Shown: positions 43,360 through 53,234, counted from the stretch's first letter. The stretch is DNA of 64,000 bases from Myxococcaceae bacterium (GCA_016793095.1 JAEUJQ010000024.1:31983-95982), one strand, 5' to 3'. Notes: generated by a model from the letters alone, not told the origin. A program made the numbers and translations.

Positions 43360-45624
43360 ATGATCCAGCTTCGTCACCTCGCCGGCGCGCTGGCGGCCGC
43401 GACGGTCGTCTCCTGCTCGTGTTTCCAGCCCGTGGTGGAGCGGCAGTGCGCCACGGATCAGGACTGCGGGAGCGGCTGGCAGTGCCAGAACTCCATCTGC
43501 GTTCCGCCTGGCGGCCCGGTCGCGGGCGGACGGGCGGGCGGTCAGGCGGGCGGTCAGGCGGGAGGCGTCGCAGGCGGCGGCGGTCGCGCGGGCGGAGCGG
43601 CTGGTGGGCTGCCGGTCGGAGGCGGCCGTGCGGGCGGAGCGGCGGGCGGTCTGCCCGTCGGTGGTGGGCGCGCGGGCGGAGTCGCCGGCGGCGTTCCGGT
43701 GGGTGGCGGGATCAGCGGTGGCAGTCCCGTCGGTGGTGGCAGTGTCGCGGGTGGCAGTGTCGCGGGTGGCAGTGTCGCTGGTGGCAGTGTCGCTGGTGGC
43801 AGTGTCGCTGGTGGCGCTCCCGTCGGTGGCGGCAGCGCTGGCGGAGGCGCGTGCGCGGGCTGCTTCTTCAACGGCGGCTGCATCGATCCCACCGGGACTC
43901 CGGTGTGCGGGAGCAACGGCTCACAGTGCATCGAGTGCGCGATGGGCGAGACGTGCCGCGCCGGCCGGTGCGCGCCTGGCTTCATGTGTGGCGCCGCGAC
44001 CTGTCCCGGGTGCTGCCAGCAGGGCTCGTGTATTCCGCTCGCCGCGCAGCTCAACTTCGCGTGCGGTCGGGGCGGTGCGCAGTGCGCGCAGTGTCCGCCA
44101 GGGACCAACTGCTCGACACAGGGAACCTGTGATCCAGGACCTCCCTGCGGGCCGATGTCGTGCGGGACCTGTTGCCTGATGGGGAGCTGTATTCCTTCCT
44201 TCCTTCTGAACGAGCAGGTGTGCGGCCGGGGTGGAGGGTTCTGTGGGAGCTGCATGCCGGGCCAGGCGTGCACGAACGGCCAGTGCGTCGGCGCGACCTG
44301 CTCGCCGGCGACCTGCCCCAACGGCTGCTGTGACGGCGCTCGCTGTGTGCCGTTCAACCAGCAGTTCCCCGGCGTCTGCGGGGCAGGCGGTCAGCAATGC
44401 CAGGCGTGTCCACCCGGAGCGAGCTGCCAGAACGGCATCTGCGCAGCCACCGGGTGCGGACCCGCGACGTGCCCAGATGGCTGCTGCATCGGCGGCCAGT
44501 GCCTGCCGCGAACCCAGCAGAACGCGATGGCGTGCGGGCTCTTCGGCCAGCAGTGCAGCCCGTGCTTTGGCGGGCAGACGTGCAACAACGGGTTCTGCTC
44601 GGCGCCAATCGACGGCGGCGTCTGCAACGGCGCGACGTGCCCCAACGGTTGCTGCGCCGGGGGGCAGTGCCTGCCGACGTTCCTGCAGTCGCAGTCTTCC
44701 TGCGGGCTCGGCGGTCAACAGTGCTTCGCGTGTCCCAACCCGCTCCAGTGCCAGAACGGCGTCTGCGCGCCGCCCACCTGCGGGCCCGGCACCTGCAGCG
44801 GGTGTTGCGAGTTCGGCGCCTGCGTTCCCCCGCCTCAGCAGGGGATGAGCCGCTGCGGCTCGAGCGGGCTCGTGTGCACGGCGTGTCCGCCCGGCTCGAG
44901 CTGCTCGAACGGCGCCTGCATCGTCAATCCCTGCAGCATCGGCACCTGCGGCGGCTGCTGCCAGAATGGCGTCTGCCTCAGCGGCTTCGACCAGTCCGCG
45001 TGTGGTCGCAACGGCCAGCAGTGCCTGAACTGCGGGGCCAACGCGACCTGCAGCAACGGCTCGTGCGTGAGTTCGCCCGGCTGCTCGCCCGCGACGTGCT
45101 CGGGCTGTTGCCAGGGGAACACCTGCCTGTCTGGGATGACTGTCAGCGCGTGCGGGCGCTTCGGCAACGTGTGCGCGACGTGCGGGAGCGGGGCGGTGTG
45201 CAGCAACGGCACCTGTGTGCGGCCTTTCGACGCGGGGGTCGTCCTCCCGACGGGCTCGGCGTGCAGCGGCACCGGGCAGTGTGAGCCTGCTGGCTCGGGC
45301 ATCTGCCTCGGCACGTGGCCCGGAGGCGGCTACTGCTCCTCGGTGTGCACGGGGACCGTCGGCGCCTGCGCGGCGTTCCAGTCCTGCCCGGGGACGTGTC
45401 CGGTGGGCGCGGCGTGCATCGGCGCCGGCACCTTCCAACCGCCGTTCTGCGCCGCCACCTGTCCAGGGCCACAGGTGGGCCAGTCGACCTGCCGGCCCGG
45501 CTACGTCTGCACCGCGTTCGGCCCGTCCAGCAGCACCGGCATCTGCCGGCCGGCCTGCACCAACGGCGGCTTTGGCTGCCCGGGCGGCGGCACCTGCAAC
45601 ACGGCGACCGGCTACTGCCAGTGA
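43360..45624 (+). CDS. Cysteine-rich repeat lipoprotein with Gly-rich coding minisatellites
   Basis: This is a 754-residue lipoprotein (lipobox VVSC, Cys19). Residues about 28-47 have CATDQDCGSGWQCQNSIC, then comes a Gly/Ala-rich linker (about 50-160) built from 42-base and 15-base repeats. The rest is about nine cysteine-rich modules of 45-55 residues, each with a CxxGCC and CxNGxC-like core, for example TCPNGCCDGARCVP and ACPPGASCQNGIC, ending without a recognised sorting tail. Such disulfide-rich modules suggest an extracellular, perhaps binding, role. The ATG at 43360 gives the signal peptide. It is divergent from the kinase operon by 128 bases and overlaps the next gene by four bases (GTGA). 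Confidence 0.85.
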   Translation: MIQLRHLAGALAAATVVSCSCFQPVVERQCATDQDCGSGWQCQNSICVPPGGPVAGGRAGGQAGGQAGGVAGGGGRAGGAAGGLPVGGGRAGGAAGGLPVGGGRAGGVAGGVPVGGGISGGSPVGGGSVAGGSVAGGSVAGGSVAGGSVAGGAPVGGGSAGGGACAGCFFNGGCIDPTGTPVCGSNGSQCIECAMGETCRAGRCAPGFMCGAATCPGCCQQGSCIPLAAQLNFACGRGGAQCAQCPPGTNCSTQGTCDPGPPCGPMSCGTCCLMGSCIPSFLLNEQVCGRGGGFCGSCMPGQACTNGQCVGATCSPATCPNGCCDGARCVPFNQQFPGVCGAGGQQCQACPPGASCQNGICAATGCGPATCPDGCCIGGQCLPRTQQNAMACGLFGQQCSPCFGGQTCNNGFCSAPIDGGVCNGATCPNGCCAGGQCLPTFLQSQSSCGLGGQQCFACPNPLQCQNGVCAPPTCGPGTCSGCCEFGACVPPPQQGMSRCGSSGLVCTACPPGSSCSNGACIVNPCSIGTCGGCCQNGVCLSGFDQSACGRNGQQCLNCGANATCSNGSCVSSPGCSPATCSGCCQGNTCLSGMTVSACGRFGNVCATCGSGAVCSNGTCVRPFDAGVVLPTGSACSGTGQCEPAGSGICLGTWPGGGYCSSVCTGTVGACAAFQSCPGTCPVGAACIGAGTFQPPFCAATCPGPQVGQSTCRPGYVCTAFGPSSSTGICRPACTNGGFGCPGGGTCNTATGYCQ
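43579..43815 (+). repeat. Coding minisatellites in the cysteine-rich lipoprotein gene
   Basis: Two in-frame tandem repeat families lie in the Gly-rich linker. Three 42-base units at 43579-43620, 43621-43662 and 43663-43704 encode 14 residues of the type GGRAGGAAGGLPVG. Five 15-base units at 43741-43755 through 43801-43815 encode Ser-Val-Ala-Gly-Gly. Both preserve frame, so copy-number changes would lengthen or shorten the linker without a frameshift. Confidence 0.88.
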
Positions 45625-46190
45625 CGGCTGAGGCGCAGTGCCCTGTTCACCAGGCGCCGGCGACCGACACCTGTGGCCGGTGCGGACGCTTCGTGTGCAT
45701 CAGCTGCCAACGGCTCCGCGACCGCGACGTCTTCTGCGAGGAGTGCCGCCAGCACGTGCCTGACGCCCTGCCGCTCAAGGGTTGGATGATGTTCAGCGGG
45801 CTCTCGCTCCTCCTGGCCCCGGTGACGCTGGTCGCGGCGCTCGGCCAGGTGTGGACGCTCGTGCGGGACGCAGGCCTCAGCAGCCTGCTCGACACGCCTG
45901 AGGTCGATCCGGTGCTGCGCCTGGCGATGCTCGAGATCGTCGGGCTCGCGATCTTGACCGGGCTCGCGGCCTGGACGGCGCCGCGCTTCTACGCCCGCCG
46001 GCGGTCCGCGCCGGCCCTCATCCAGGTCTTCTTCCTCGTGACGTTCCTGCTCGGCCTCTGGTCCCGGTGGCAGCTGACCTCGCGCGGGCTGGCGGTGCCG
46101 CCGTCGCAGGACGCCTCGCTGGTGATGGCCGCGGTCTGGCTCGCGGCGTTCCGCACCTCGAATGACGTGGCGCGGGTCTTCGTGCGCTGA
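45621..46190 (+). CDS. Zinc-finger (B-box-like) DUF2569-type membrane protein
   Basis: This 189-residue protein has an N-terminal cysteine-rich zinc-binding segment (CPVH, CGRCGRFVCISC, FCEEC, residues 7-42) followed by four hydrophobic segments starting at LPLKGWMMFSG near residue 50, which is the typical opening of DUF2569. The function of DUF2569 is unknown. The GTG at 45621 overlaps the TGA of the cysteine-rich lipoprotein gene (GTGA), so the two are probably co-expressed. It converges on the PilT gene with stop codons directly adjacent (46188-46190 and 46191-46193). Confidence 0.83.
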   Translation: MTAEAQCPVHQAPATDTCGRCGRFVCISCQRLRDRDVFCEECRQHVPDALPLKGWMMFSGLSLLLAPVTLVAALGQVWTLVRDAGLSSLLDTPEVDPVLRLAMLEIVGLAILTGLAAWTAPRFYARRRSAPALIQVFFLVTFLLGLWSRWQLTSRGLAVPPSQDASLVMAAVWLAAFRTSNDVARVFVR

Positions 46191-47267
46191 CTACTCGTAG
46201 GCGAGGTTGCGCTCGAAGTCGGCGGGGTTCGACGCCGCCGCGCGGGCGGTCTCGATGGTGATGACGCCGGTCTTGAACAGCTCGGACAGGTGCTGATCGA
46301 AGGACTGCATGCCGTAGGTGGACCGGCCCTTCTCGATCACGTCCTTGAGGGTCGAGGTGCGGGCGGGGTCGAGGATGTACTCCTGCACGGTCTTGGTCTG
46401 GACGAGGATCTCCATCGCGAGCGCCATCGACTGGCCGTCGGCCCGGGGGAGCAGGCGTTGCGAGATGGTGGCCTTGAGCGCCTCGGACAGCCGGCTGCGC
46501 ACGGCGGAGTGCTCGTCGCCGGGAAAGAACGAGAGCAGGCGGTTGATCGTCTTGACGGCGTCGGTGGTGTGCAGCGTCGAGAGCACGAGGTGGCCGGTCT
46601 CGGCGGCCTTGAGGGCGATGTCGACGGTCTCGTGATCGCGCATCTCGCCGACCAGAATGACGTCGGGGTCCTGCCGCAGCGCCGAGCGCATGGCGGCGGC
46701 GAAGTCGCTGGTGTCGTAGCCGATCTCCCGCTGCGAGATGCTCGAGCGGATGTTGCGGTGCATGAACTCGATGGGATCCTCGATCGTGAGGATGTGCACG
46801 GAGTCGTTGCGGTTGATGTGATCGACCATCGCCGCGAGGGTGGTGGACTTGCCGGCGCCGGTCGAGCCGGTCACGAGAATGAGGCCGCGTTCGTTCGAGG
46901 CCACCGCCTTGAGGATCGGCGGCAACCGCAGGGACTCGAGGGTGGGGACCTCGGTCGGGATGACGCGGAGGACGACGGCGAGCGAGCCTCGCTGGCGGTA
47001 CACGTTCACGCGGAAGCGGGCGACGCCGGCGAGGGTGTACGAGGTGTCGTACTCCTGCAGGGTGTCCGCCTGGCTCTGCATGGCGACGTTGCTGATGACG
47101 TTGAGGGCGATCTGTCGCGTGTGGGTGGGCCCGAGCTTGTCGCCCTTGATGGGCCGCAGCACGCCTGCCACGCGGAAGGTGGGTGGGTCTCCGGGTCGGA
47201 AGTGGATGTCAGAGGCGCCGTTCTGAACCCCGTACGTCAACAGCTTGTTCATCGTCGTCGCGTCCAC
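46191..47267 (-). CDS. pilT: PilT/PilU-type pilus retraction ATPase
   Basis: This secretion-type ATPase of about 358 residues is of the PilT/PilU family, powering retraction of type IV pili. Visible are ASDIHFRPGDPPTFRV at the N-terminus, Walker A GSTGAGKST, an Asp box (TIEDPIEF), a Walker B region (DPDVILVGEMRDHET) and a His box (HLVLSTLHTTDA). It is a cytosolic hexamer at the pilus base. The start is uncertain: GTG 47267 follows GAGG with a five-base spacer; GTG 47273 and ATG 47252 are alternatives. No pilin genes are near. Myxobacteria encode several PilT-like proteins, so this is probably a paralogue. Confidence 0.92.
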   Translation of the reverse strand: MDATTMNKLLTYGVQNGASDIHFRPGDPPTFRVAGVLRPIKGDKLGPTHTRQIALNVISNVAMQSQADTLQEYDTSYTLAGVARFRVNVYRQRGSLAVVLRVIPTEVPTLESLRLPPILKAVASNERGLILVTGSTGAGKSTTLAAMVDHINRNDSVHILTIEDPIEFMHRNIRSSISQREIGYDTSDFAAAMRSALRQDPDVILVGEMRDHETVDIALKAAETGHLVLSTLHTTDAVKTINRLLSFFPGDEHSAVRSRLSEALKATISQRLLPRADGQSMALAMEILVQTKTVQEYILDPARTSTLKDVIEKGRSTYGMQSFDQHLSELFKTGVITIETARAAASNPADFERNLAYE

Positions 47268-47352
47268 GGCCACCTCGAAACGGAACCGCCGCGGGTTTGC
47301 CTCAGGTGCGCTGGTGATGCAATCGCGTGGGCGCTGAGCGCAGCCCTGCCGT

Positions 47353-47402
47353 CGTGACTGCGAAACGCGAGGGCGGGAGCGAGGGGGAAGCGAGCCAGCA
47401 AC
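47353..47402. repeat. Direct repeat copy A, about 50 bases
   Basis: This 50-base segment, beginning CGTGACTGCGAAACGCGAGG, recurs imperfectly at 47450-47500. Both end in GAAGCGAGCCA followed by GCAAC or CAGCAAC. It lies in the noncoding gap between the PilT and cold-shock genes. Confidence 0.7.
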
Positions 47403-47449
47403 CGTGAGCTGAAGCCGGAGCGAGGGCGGGATCGCTGAGCTCGACCCTT

Positions 47450-47500
47450 CGTGACTGCGAAGCGCGGCGGCCGAGCGAGGCGGAAGCGAGCCACAGCAAC
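47450..47500. repeat. Direct repeat copy B, about 51 bases
   Basis: Imperfect second copy of the 47353 repeat, starting CGTGACTGCGAAGCGCGG and ending CCACAGCAAC. The pair are 97 bases apart (start to start); they are too dissimilar and too few for a CRISPR array. Confidence 0.7.
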
Positions 47501-47506
47501 CCAGCA

Positions 47507-47542
47507 GAAGGCCCGGTCTCCTCTGCGGAGTCCCGGGCCTTC
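47507..47542. terminator. Strong hairpin downstream of the cold-shock gene
   Basis: GAAGGCCCGG at 47507-47516 pairs perfectly with CCGGGCCTTC at 47533-47542, and an inner CTCC/GGAG stem extends it. It lies 25 bases past the stop of the minus-strand cold-shock gene, in the right place for a Rho-independent terminator, although the following thymines are few. Confidence 0.6.
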
Positions 47543-47567
47543 ACGTCACGAGGGTGGTGGTCGGACC

Positions 47568-47771
47568 TCAGCCGGCCTTGACGTTCTGCGCCTGCAGGCC
47601 CTTGGGCCCCTTCGTCACCTCGAAGCTGACGCGCTGTCCTTCAGCGAGGGTGCGGAAGCCCTCCATCTGAATCGCGGTGTGGTGGCAGAACACGTCTTCA
47701 CCGCCACCGTCCTGAATGAGAAAGCCGAACCCCTTCGCGTCGTTGAACCACTTCACCGTTCCAGTTGCCAT
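47568..47771 (-). CDS. Cold-shock protein (CspA family)
   Basis: This 67-residue cold-shock domain protein binds single-stranded RNA or DNA. The RNP1 motif reads KGFGFL (residues about 13-18) and RNP2 reads DVFCHHTAI (about 27-35). It starts [14 protein letters not shown], standard for the family, which fixes the ATG at 47771; upstream in-frame sequence is not family-like. GGAG precedes the start by about nine bases. It is preceded by a 143-base gap and followed by a strong hairpin, so it is probably a monocistronic gene. Its likely role is an RNA chaperone during cold or growth transitions. Confidence 0.96.
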   Translation of the reverse strand: MATGTVKWFNDAKGFGFLIQDGGGEDVFCHHTAIQMEGFRTLAEGQRVSFEVTKGPKGLQAQNVKAG

Positions 47772-47914
47772 GCAGCACATCTCCACTGTCTTCGGAGAGC
47801 GCGACGTGCGCCCGCCGGTCCCCCCAGGGAACGGCCGGAACCCTATCGAACCCGGCCGCACGAGATCGAGGCCCCCCGCTCGGGAACCAGATGACACCCG
47901 TCAGGCGCGCGGGC

Positions 47915-48334
47915 TCAGGGCTTGTTGAAGAGCGGGTCGTCGGCCAGCTGCCCGTGGTGCTCGGCGCGCACCTCGGCGTGAAAGGCCTCGTACTCGCGGC
48001 GCTCCACCACCTCCATGCGATCGAGCGCGAACTCGAGCTGGGCGCGAGCCTTCACCAGCTCCTTCTTCGAGTCCTCCGCGAGCTTCGAGAGCGCGAGGAA
48101 CTCCTTCGCCTCGTCGCCCTGAACGCCGCCCTTCCGGAGCTCGTCGAGACGATCCTCGGCGCCGCGAATGGTCTGCTCGAGCGTGTCGACTTCGGTCTGC
48201 TTCTGGAACGCGAGCTTCTGGGCCGCCGACTTGAGGCGCTCGACGCCGCCGCGAGCGCCGCTGGCCTCACGGGTCGCTCTTGCCTGGGCCGCCAGGTGCT
48301 GCATCTGCAGGATGAGCTCGTCAGCCGACGCCAT
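47915..48334 (-). CDS. Hypothetical coiled-coil protein
   Basis: This is a 139-residue, charged, helical protein without a signal or membrane segment. Most of it is predicted as a long coiled coil (LVKARAQLEFALDRMEVVE, KQTEVDTLEQTIRGAEDRL). No family is recognised. It begins 57 bases downstream of sucB on the same strand, so it may be read from the sucAB transcript, but nothing ties it to the 2-oxoglutarate dehydrogenase complex functionally. The ATG at 48334 has no competing start. I offer no function beyond a likely protein-protein interaction role. Confidence 0.75.
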   Translation of the reverse strand: MASADELILQMQHLAAQARATREASGARGGVERLKSAAQKLAFQKQTEVDTLEQTIRGAEDRLDELRKGGVQGDEAKEFLALSKLAEDSKKELVKARAQLEFALDRMEVVERREYEAFHAEVRAEHHGQLADDPLFNKP

Positions 48335-48390
48335 GGACGACCTCCTCGAGACCCTTCACCAACGCCGAGCCACGCCGCTGATTGCGGCCC

Positions 48391-49593
48391 TCAGACCTCG
48401 AGCAGCATGCGCTCGGGGTCCTCGATGCAGTCCTTGATGCGCACGAGGAACTGCACCGCCTCGCGTCCGTCGATCAGCCGGTGATCGTACGAGAGCGCGA
48501 GGTACATGATGGGCCGCACCACCACCTGGCCCTCTCTCACGACGGGGCGTTCGACGATGTTGTGCATCCCCAGGATGCCCGTCTGCGGCGGGTTCAGGAT
48601 CGGCGTGGACAACATCGACCCGAAGATGCCGCCGTTGGTGATGCTGAACGTGCCGCCCTGCAGCTCGGGCAGCGTCAGCTTGTCCGTCTTCGCGCGCGTG
48701 CCGTAGTCGGCGATGGCCTTCTCGAGCTCGGCCATGGACTTCTGATCGGCGTCGCGCACGATGGGCACGACGAGCCCGCGGCTGCCCGACACCGCGATGC
48801 CGATGTCGTAGTAGTGGTGAAACACCACCTCTTCTCCCTCGATGGAGCCGTTCACCGCGGGGAACGTCTTGAGCGCCTCGATGGCGGCCTTCACGAAGAA
48901 GCTCATGAAGCCCAGCTTCACGCCGTGCTTCTTCTCGAAGCGCTCGCCGTATTGCTTGCGGGTCGCCATCACCGCGCTCATGTCCACCTCGTTGAAGGTG
49001 GTGAGGATCGCCGCGCTCGACTGGGCCTGCAGCAGGCGCTCGGCCACGCGCTTGCGCAGCGGTGTCATGCGCACGCGCTCCTCGGCGCGCGGGCCGGCGG
49101 GGACCGACAGCGTGGTCGCCGGAGCGCTCGCCGGCGCCTGAGCGCCCTGCGGCCCTGAGGCGGCCTTGAGCACGTCGTCCTTCATGATGCGGCCGTTGGC
49201 GCCAGAGCCCTGCACCTTCGCCGGATCGACGCCCGTGGCTGCCGCGACGTTGCGCGCGACCGGGGACATCGCGGGGCCCGACGACGCCGGGGCCGCCGGG
49301 GCTGGCGCCTGAACGGGAGCGGCCGCGACGGGCGCCGGCTTCTTCGCCGCCACCGCGCCCGGCGACAGCTTCGCCAGCACGTCGCCGATCTTCACCTTCG
49401 CGCCCTCGGTGAAGCCGATGGTCTCGATGGTGCCGGACTCAGGCGCCTGCACGTCGATCGTCACCTTGTCGGTCTCGAGCACCGCCACCGGCTCGTCCAC
49501 CGCGACCGCGTCGCCGACCTTCTTGTGCCACTTCCCGACGATCGCCTCGGTGATCGACTCGCCGAGGGTGGGGACCTTGATCTCAACGGACAT
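48391..49593 (-). CDS. sucB: Dihydrolipoyllysine succinyltransferase, E2 of 2-oxoglutarate dehydrogenase
   Basis: This 400-residue E2 enzyme has an N-terminal lipoyl domain (residues about 2-77; Lys in [11 protein letters not shown] is the lipoyl site), a Pro/Ala-rich linker, a peripheral-subunit-binding domain ([19 protein letters not shown] near 105), a second Ala/Pro linker and the catalytic domain (about 170-400). The catalytic His/Asp appear in SYDHRLIDG. It transfers the succinyl group to coenzyme A in the TCA cycle. The gene starts 11 bases before the end of sucA, so the two are translationally coupled. The E3 gene is not in the window. Confidence 0.97.
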   Translation of the reverse strand: MSVEIKVPTLGESITEAIVGKWHKKVGDAVAVDEPVAVLETDKVTIDVQAPESGTIETIGFTEGAKVKIGDVLAKLSPGAVAAKKPAPVAAAPVQAPAPAAPASSGPAMSPVARNVAAATGVDPAKVQGSGANGRIMKDDVLKAASGPQGAQAPASAPATTLSVPAGPRAEERVRMTPLRKRVAERLLQAQSSAAILTTFNEVDMSAVMATRKQYGERFEKKHGVKLGFMSFFVKAAIEALKTFPAVNGSIEGEEVVFHHYYDIGIAVSGSRGLVVPIVRDADQKSMAELEKAIADYGTRAKTDKLTLPELQGGTFSITNGGIFGSMLSTPILNPPQTGILGMHNIVERPVVREGQVVVRPIMYLALSYDHRLIDGREAVQFLVRIKDCIEDPERMLLEV

Positions 49594-52429
49594 TCGAACC
49601 TCGCGTCAGCGCTTCTTCGACGAGCAGCTTCTGCTCGTACTGGTGGGTCGACAGGAATCCGGTGGCCGGGCTCGCCGACTCGGGGCGGCCTGCGTACGAC
49701 AGCCGCGGCCGCGAAGGCAGCGCGTTCACCAGGTTCATCAGCGGCTCGAGCATGTACCGCCACGCGCCGCTGTTCTTCGGCTCCTCCTGCACCCAGACGA
49801 CCTCTTTGAGGGCCGTGAAGGACTCGAGGAGCGCGCGCAGCTCCTCTTCGGGCAGGGGGTAGAGCTGCTCGAGGCGCGCCAGGTGCACCGTGAAGTCCTT
49901 CGACGCGTCGCGCTGCTTCGCGAGGTCGAAGTACACCTTGCCGCTCGCGAGCAGCAGGCGGGTCACCTCGCGCGTGTGCACGTCCACGTTCGGGTCGGGG
50001 ATCAGCTTCTTGAAGGTGCCCTGCGTGAGCTCGTTCCACGAGCAGGTCGCCTCGGCGAGCCGCAGCAGCGACTTGGGCGTCATCACCACGAGCGGCTTGC
50101 GAATGGTCCGCAGCCCCTGCCGGCGCAGCAGGTGGAAGATCTGCGCGGCGGTGGTGGGGTAGCACACCTGCAGGTTGTCCTCGGCGGCCAGCTCGAGGAA
50201 GCGCTCGAGGCGCGCGGACGAGTGCTCGGGGCCGGCGCCCTCGTAGCCATGCGGCAGCAGCAGCACGAGGCCCGTCATGCGCTTCCACTTGTCCTCGCTC
50301 GAGGCGAGGAACTGGTCGATCAGCACCTGCGCGTTGTTCGCGAAGTCGCCGAACTGCGCCTCCCAGACGACGAGCGCGTCGGGGTAGTCGAGGCTGTAGC
50401 CGTACTCGAAGGCCATGCAGCCCATCTCGGACAGCGGGCTGTTCACCACCAGCCCCTTGCCCGGCCCGAAGGCGCCCAGCGGGAAGGCGCGCGCCCCGGT
50501 CTTCTGATCGTGCAGCACCGACTGGCGATGGGCGAAGGTGCCGCGCTCGGTGTCCTGCCCCGACACGCGCACGTTGAGCCCCTCGGTGAGCAGCGACGCG
50601 TAGGCCAGCATCTCTGCGGTGCCCCAGTTGATCAACGCGCGGTCGGCCAGCATCTCCTGGCGGGCCTGGATCACGCCCTTTTGCACGTTCGGGTGCAGCG
50701 TGAAGCCCTCGGGCGTCTTCGCGAGCGGCTCGAGCAGGGCCTTGAGGCGCTCGGCGGGCAGCCCGGTGACGACCTGCGGCGAGTCTCGGTCTGCGCCCCC
50801 GACGTACGTGCGCCAGACGCCCTGCAGGTGGCTCGGGTCCTTCACCAGGGTGCTGCCGGCGCCCTTCGACTTCGTGAACGCCTCGGTGAACTTCGCGAGC
50901 GCCGCGTCGGCGATCTGCTTCGCGTCGGCCTCGGTGAGCTGGCCCTGGGCGACGAGCTGCTTCGCGTAGATGGCCCGCGACGTCGGCTTCTGATCGACCA
51001 CCTGGTACATCTTCGGCTGGGTGAAGCGGGGCTCGTCTCCCTCGTTGTGGCCGTACTTCCGGTAGCAGACCAGATCGATGACGACGTCGGTGTGGAAGGT
51101 CTGGCGGTACTCGGCGGCGAGCCGCATCACGTGCACGCAGGCCTCCACGTCGTCGCCGTTCACGTGGAAGATGGGGATGTCGAGCATCTGCGCCTGGCCG
51201 GTGCAGTAGAGCGGGGTGCGCCCCTGATCGGCCTCGGTCGTGTAGCCGATCTGGTTGTTGATGATGAGGTGCACGGTGCCGCCGGTGTCGTACGCCTCCA
51301 GCCCGCCGAGGTTGAGCGTCTCCGCGACGAGGCCCTGCCCGGCGAAGGCGGAGTCGCCGTGAATGACGAAGGGCACGATGGAGTGCCGCGCCGCGGGCCC
51401 TCCGCCCACGCGGTCCTGCTTGGCGCGCACGCGGCCCTCGACGACCGGGTGCACGAAGCCCAGGTGCGAGGGGTTGAAGGCCATCGTCAGGTGCAGGCGC
51501 TTGCCCGACCGGGTGACGAGATCGTTCGAGTACCCCATGTGGTACTTCACGTCGCCCCGGTTCAGGTACTTCGACGGGTCGGCGGGGCCGGCGATCTCGG
51601 CGAAGATCTCTTCGGCCGGCTTGCCCATGATGTTCGCGAGCACGTTGAGGCGGCCGCGGTGCGCCATGCCGAAGACGACCTCCTTCACCCCGAGCTCGCC
51701 GCCCAGCTCGAGGAACTCCTGGATCATCGCGAGCTGCACCTCGCCGCCCTCGGCCGAGAAGCGCTTCTGGCCCTGGAACTTGGTGTGGATCGTGTGCTCG
51801 AAGGCCTCGGCCTCGGCGAGCTTCTGGAGCATCTGCCGCTGCTCCTCGGGCGAGAACTCAGTGCGGTTCTCGCAGTGCTCCATGCGGCGCAGCAGCCAAC
51901 GGCGGCGCTCCGAGTTGTAGAGGTGCGCGTACTCGACCCCGATGGTGCGGCAGTAGGTGTTGCGCATGCGCGCGAGCAGGCGCTTGAGGGGCACGCGCGA
52001 GTCGTCGAACGACAGGCTGGGATCGACCAGCGTGTCGAGCTCGGCCTGGGTGAAGTGGGTCGCCGAGACCATGCCCGCGTCGGCGATGTGCTCGAGGGGC
52101 GGCCGCGGAAACCCGAGCGGGTCGAGGGTCGCCGCGAGGTGCCCGCGCAGGCGGTGGCTGATCACCATCTGATCGACGCGGCCCTGCAGGGCATAGGCCT
52201 CGGCGCCGGCGGGAAGAGCGGCGTGTTTGCCGTTGGTCTGGCCGTTGCTCCGGGGGCGTGGCAGGGCGAGGCCGTCGATCACGAGGGGCTTGCCCTCGCG
52301 CGCGAGAGAGGTGAAGAGGTCGCGCCAGCTGGGCTCCACGCTGTTCGGGTCGGCGAGGTATCGGGCGTATTGGGCCTCGAGGAAGTCGATGTTGGCGCCA
52401 GTAAGGAAGGAATCGGTGACTGAAGGCAT
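49583..52429 (-). CDS. sucA: 2-oxoglutarate dehydrogenase E1 component
   Basis: This is a 948-residue thiamine-diphosphate-dependent decarboxylase, the E1 of the 2-oxoglutarate dehydrogenase complex. Family signatures include [20 protein letters not shown] at the N-terminus (the subunit-interacting helix), [29 protein letters not shown] (the ThDP-binding GDG-like region), IGYTT, and the C-terminal [13 protein letters not shown] and [16 protein letters not shown]. It converts 2-oxoglutarate to succinyl-dihydrolipoyl on SucB. AAGGA precedes the ATG at 52429 by about eight bases. It starts 37 bases from the divergent outer-membrane-type protein, suggesting back-to-back promoters. Length is typical (about 930-950). 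Confidence 0.98.
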   Translation of the reverse strand: MPSVTDSFLTGANIDFLEAQYARYLADPNSVEPSWRDLFTSLAREGKPLVIDGLALPRPRSNGQTNGKHAALPAGAEAYALQGRVDQMVISHRLRGHLAATLDPLGFPRPPLEHIADAGMVSATHFTQAELDTLVDPSLSFDDSRVPLKRLLARMRNTYCRTIGVEYAHLYNSERRRWLLRRMEHCENRTEFSPEEQRQMLQKLAEAEAFEHTIHTKFQGQKRFSAEGGEVQLAMIQEFLELGGELGVKEVVFGMAHRGRLNVLANIMGKPAEEIFAEIAGPADPSKYLNRGDVKYHMGYSNDLVTRSGKRLHLTMAFNPSHLGFVHPVVEGRVRAKQDRVGGGPAARHSIVPFVIHGDSAFAGQGLVAETLNLGGLEAYDTGGTVHLIINNQIGYTTEADQGRTPLYCTGQAQMLDIPIFHVNGDDVEACVHVMRLAAEYRQTFHTDVVIDLVCYRKYGHNEGDEPRFTQPKMYQVVDQKPTSRAIYAKQLVAQGQLTEADAKQIADAALAKFTEAFTKSKGAGSTLVKDPSHLQGVWRTYVGGADRDSPQVVTGLPAERLKALLEPLAKTPEGFTLHPNVQKGVIQARQEMLADRALINWGTAEMLAYASLLTEGLNVRVSGQDTERGTFAHRQSVLHDQKTGARAFPLGAFGPGKGLVVNSPLSEMGCMAFEYGYSLDYPDALVVWEAQFGDFANNAQVLIDQFLASSEDKWKRMTGLVLLLPHGYEGAGPEHSSARLERFLELAAEDNLQVCYPTTAAQIFHLLRRQGLRTIRKPLVVMTPKSLLRLAEATCSWNELTQGTFKKLIPDPNVDVHTREVTRLLLASGKVYFDLAKQRDASKDFTVHLARLEQLYPLPEEELRALLESFTALKEVVWVQEEPKNSGAWRYMLEPLMNLVNALPSRPRLSYAGRPESASPATGFLSTHQYEQKLLVEEALTRGSNVR

Positions 52430-52466
52430 GCGACGGTCCTTTTATTCGGAGCGGCCGGGGCGCTCC

Positions 52467-53123
52467 ATGATTCGTTGGGTCCTGGCCCTCACCCTGTCGC
52501 TCGGGGGCGCGGTGCTCGCAGACCCCCCGAAGTTCTCACAGGGTGGCTTTCTCTTCTCCGTCATGTACGGGCCGGGGTTCTGGAAGTTCGATCGGACCCT
52601 GCTGGCGAGCCAGGTTGGTGACGCCAACGCAGACCTCTTCATAACGGACGCCGTCACCGGCCACACCGTTTCGTTGCGGGCCGGCTACAACATCTTCGGG
52701 CACGCCAGCCTGGGAGTGGACTTCACGGCCACCGGTTGGGACATCACCAACGCGAACCGCGGCGGCGCGGGGTTCATCACCGGCTATGTGGCCTGGCACC
52801 CGCTCGAGCTGGTGTGGCTGAAGAAGCAGACCCGCCCCATCGGCCTCGACGCCTCGACCTTGTTCGGCGTCGGGTATGGCATCTGCGGCGAGCAGCGCGG
52901 CATGGACGGGCTGGTGCTGCAGTGGGGCGCGAACGTCGACTACTTCTTCGCGCGCTACTTCGGCGCGGGCGTCTTCGTGAAGGGCACCTTCATGCAGTGG
53001 GACAAGTTCTACATCGACTACAACAACCGGGACCTGCCCGGCGCCACCATCCCCACGCCGCGCGGTGCGGGCGGCTCCTTCTGGACGATGGGCATCGCCC
53101 TCACCTTCCGGGCTGGCGAGTGA
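52467..53123 (+). CDS. Exported outer-membrane-type beta-barrel protein
   Basis: This is a 218-residue exported protein with a signal peptide (MIRWVLALTLSLGGAVLA). The mature sequence has alternating strands with aromatic girdles (FWKFDRTLL, SLRAGYNIFGHASLGVDF, FARYFGAGVFVKGTFMQW) and a C-terminal strand of the type MGIALTF, typical of eight- or ten-strand outer-membrane barrels. No family is recognised. The start is the ATG at 52467; upstream in-frame sequence overlaps the divergent sucA gene and has no signal-like character. A further 110 bases separate it from the next gene. Confidence 0.83.
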   Translation: MIRWVLALTLSLGGAVLADPPKFSQGGFLFSVMYGPGFWKFDRTLLASQVGDANADLFITDAVTGHTVSLRAGYNIFGHASLGVDFTATGWDITNANRGGAGFITGYVAWHPLELVWLKKQTRPIGLDASTLFGVGYGICGEQRGMDGLVLQWGANVDYFFARYFGAGVFVKGTFMQWDKFYIDYNNRDLPGATIPTPRGAGGSFWTMGIALTFRAGE

Positions 53124-53234
53124 AAAGCAGTCTGGAAATGCCGGCGATTCTGTCAGCGCGCTTGCCAGCCCGCAGAGAAGTCGAGGTGCGCTGAAGGCAG
53201 ACAATGAAGGTGTCTTCTCTTCTGGAGGAACACC

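Noticed and set aside
43741..43815. Five near-identical 15-base repeats considered as a CRISPR
   Set aside because: Units are contiguous with no spacers, are in frame, and encode a Ser-Val-Ala-Gly-Gly repeat in a lipoprotein.
43554..44357. Pro-rich minus-strand frame over the Gly-rich lipoprotein gene
   Set aside because: Pro-rich composition is the reverse complement of Gly codons; the plus-strand gene has a signal peptide and ordered cysteine modules.
47249..47544. Two minus-strand frames with repeated AFR-type peptides
   Set aside because: They follow the direct-repeat pair and the hairpin; the similarity comes from the DNA repeat, not from protein conservation.
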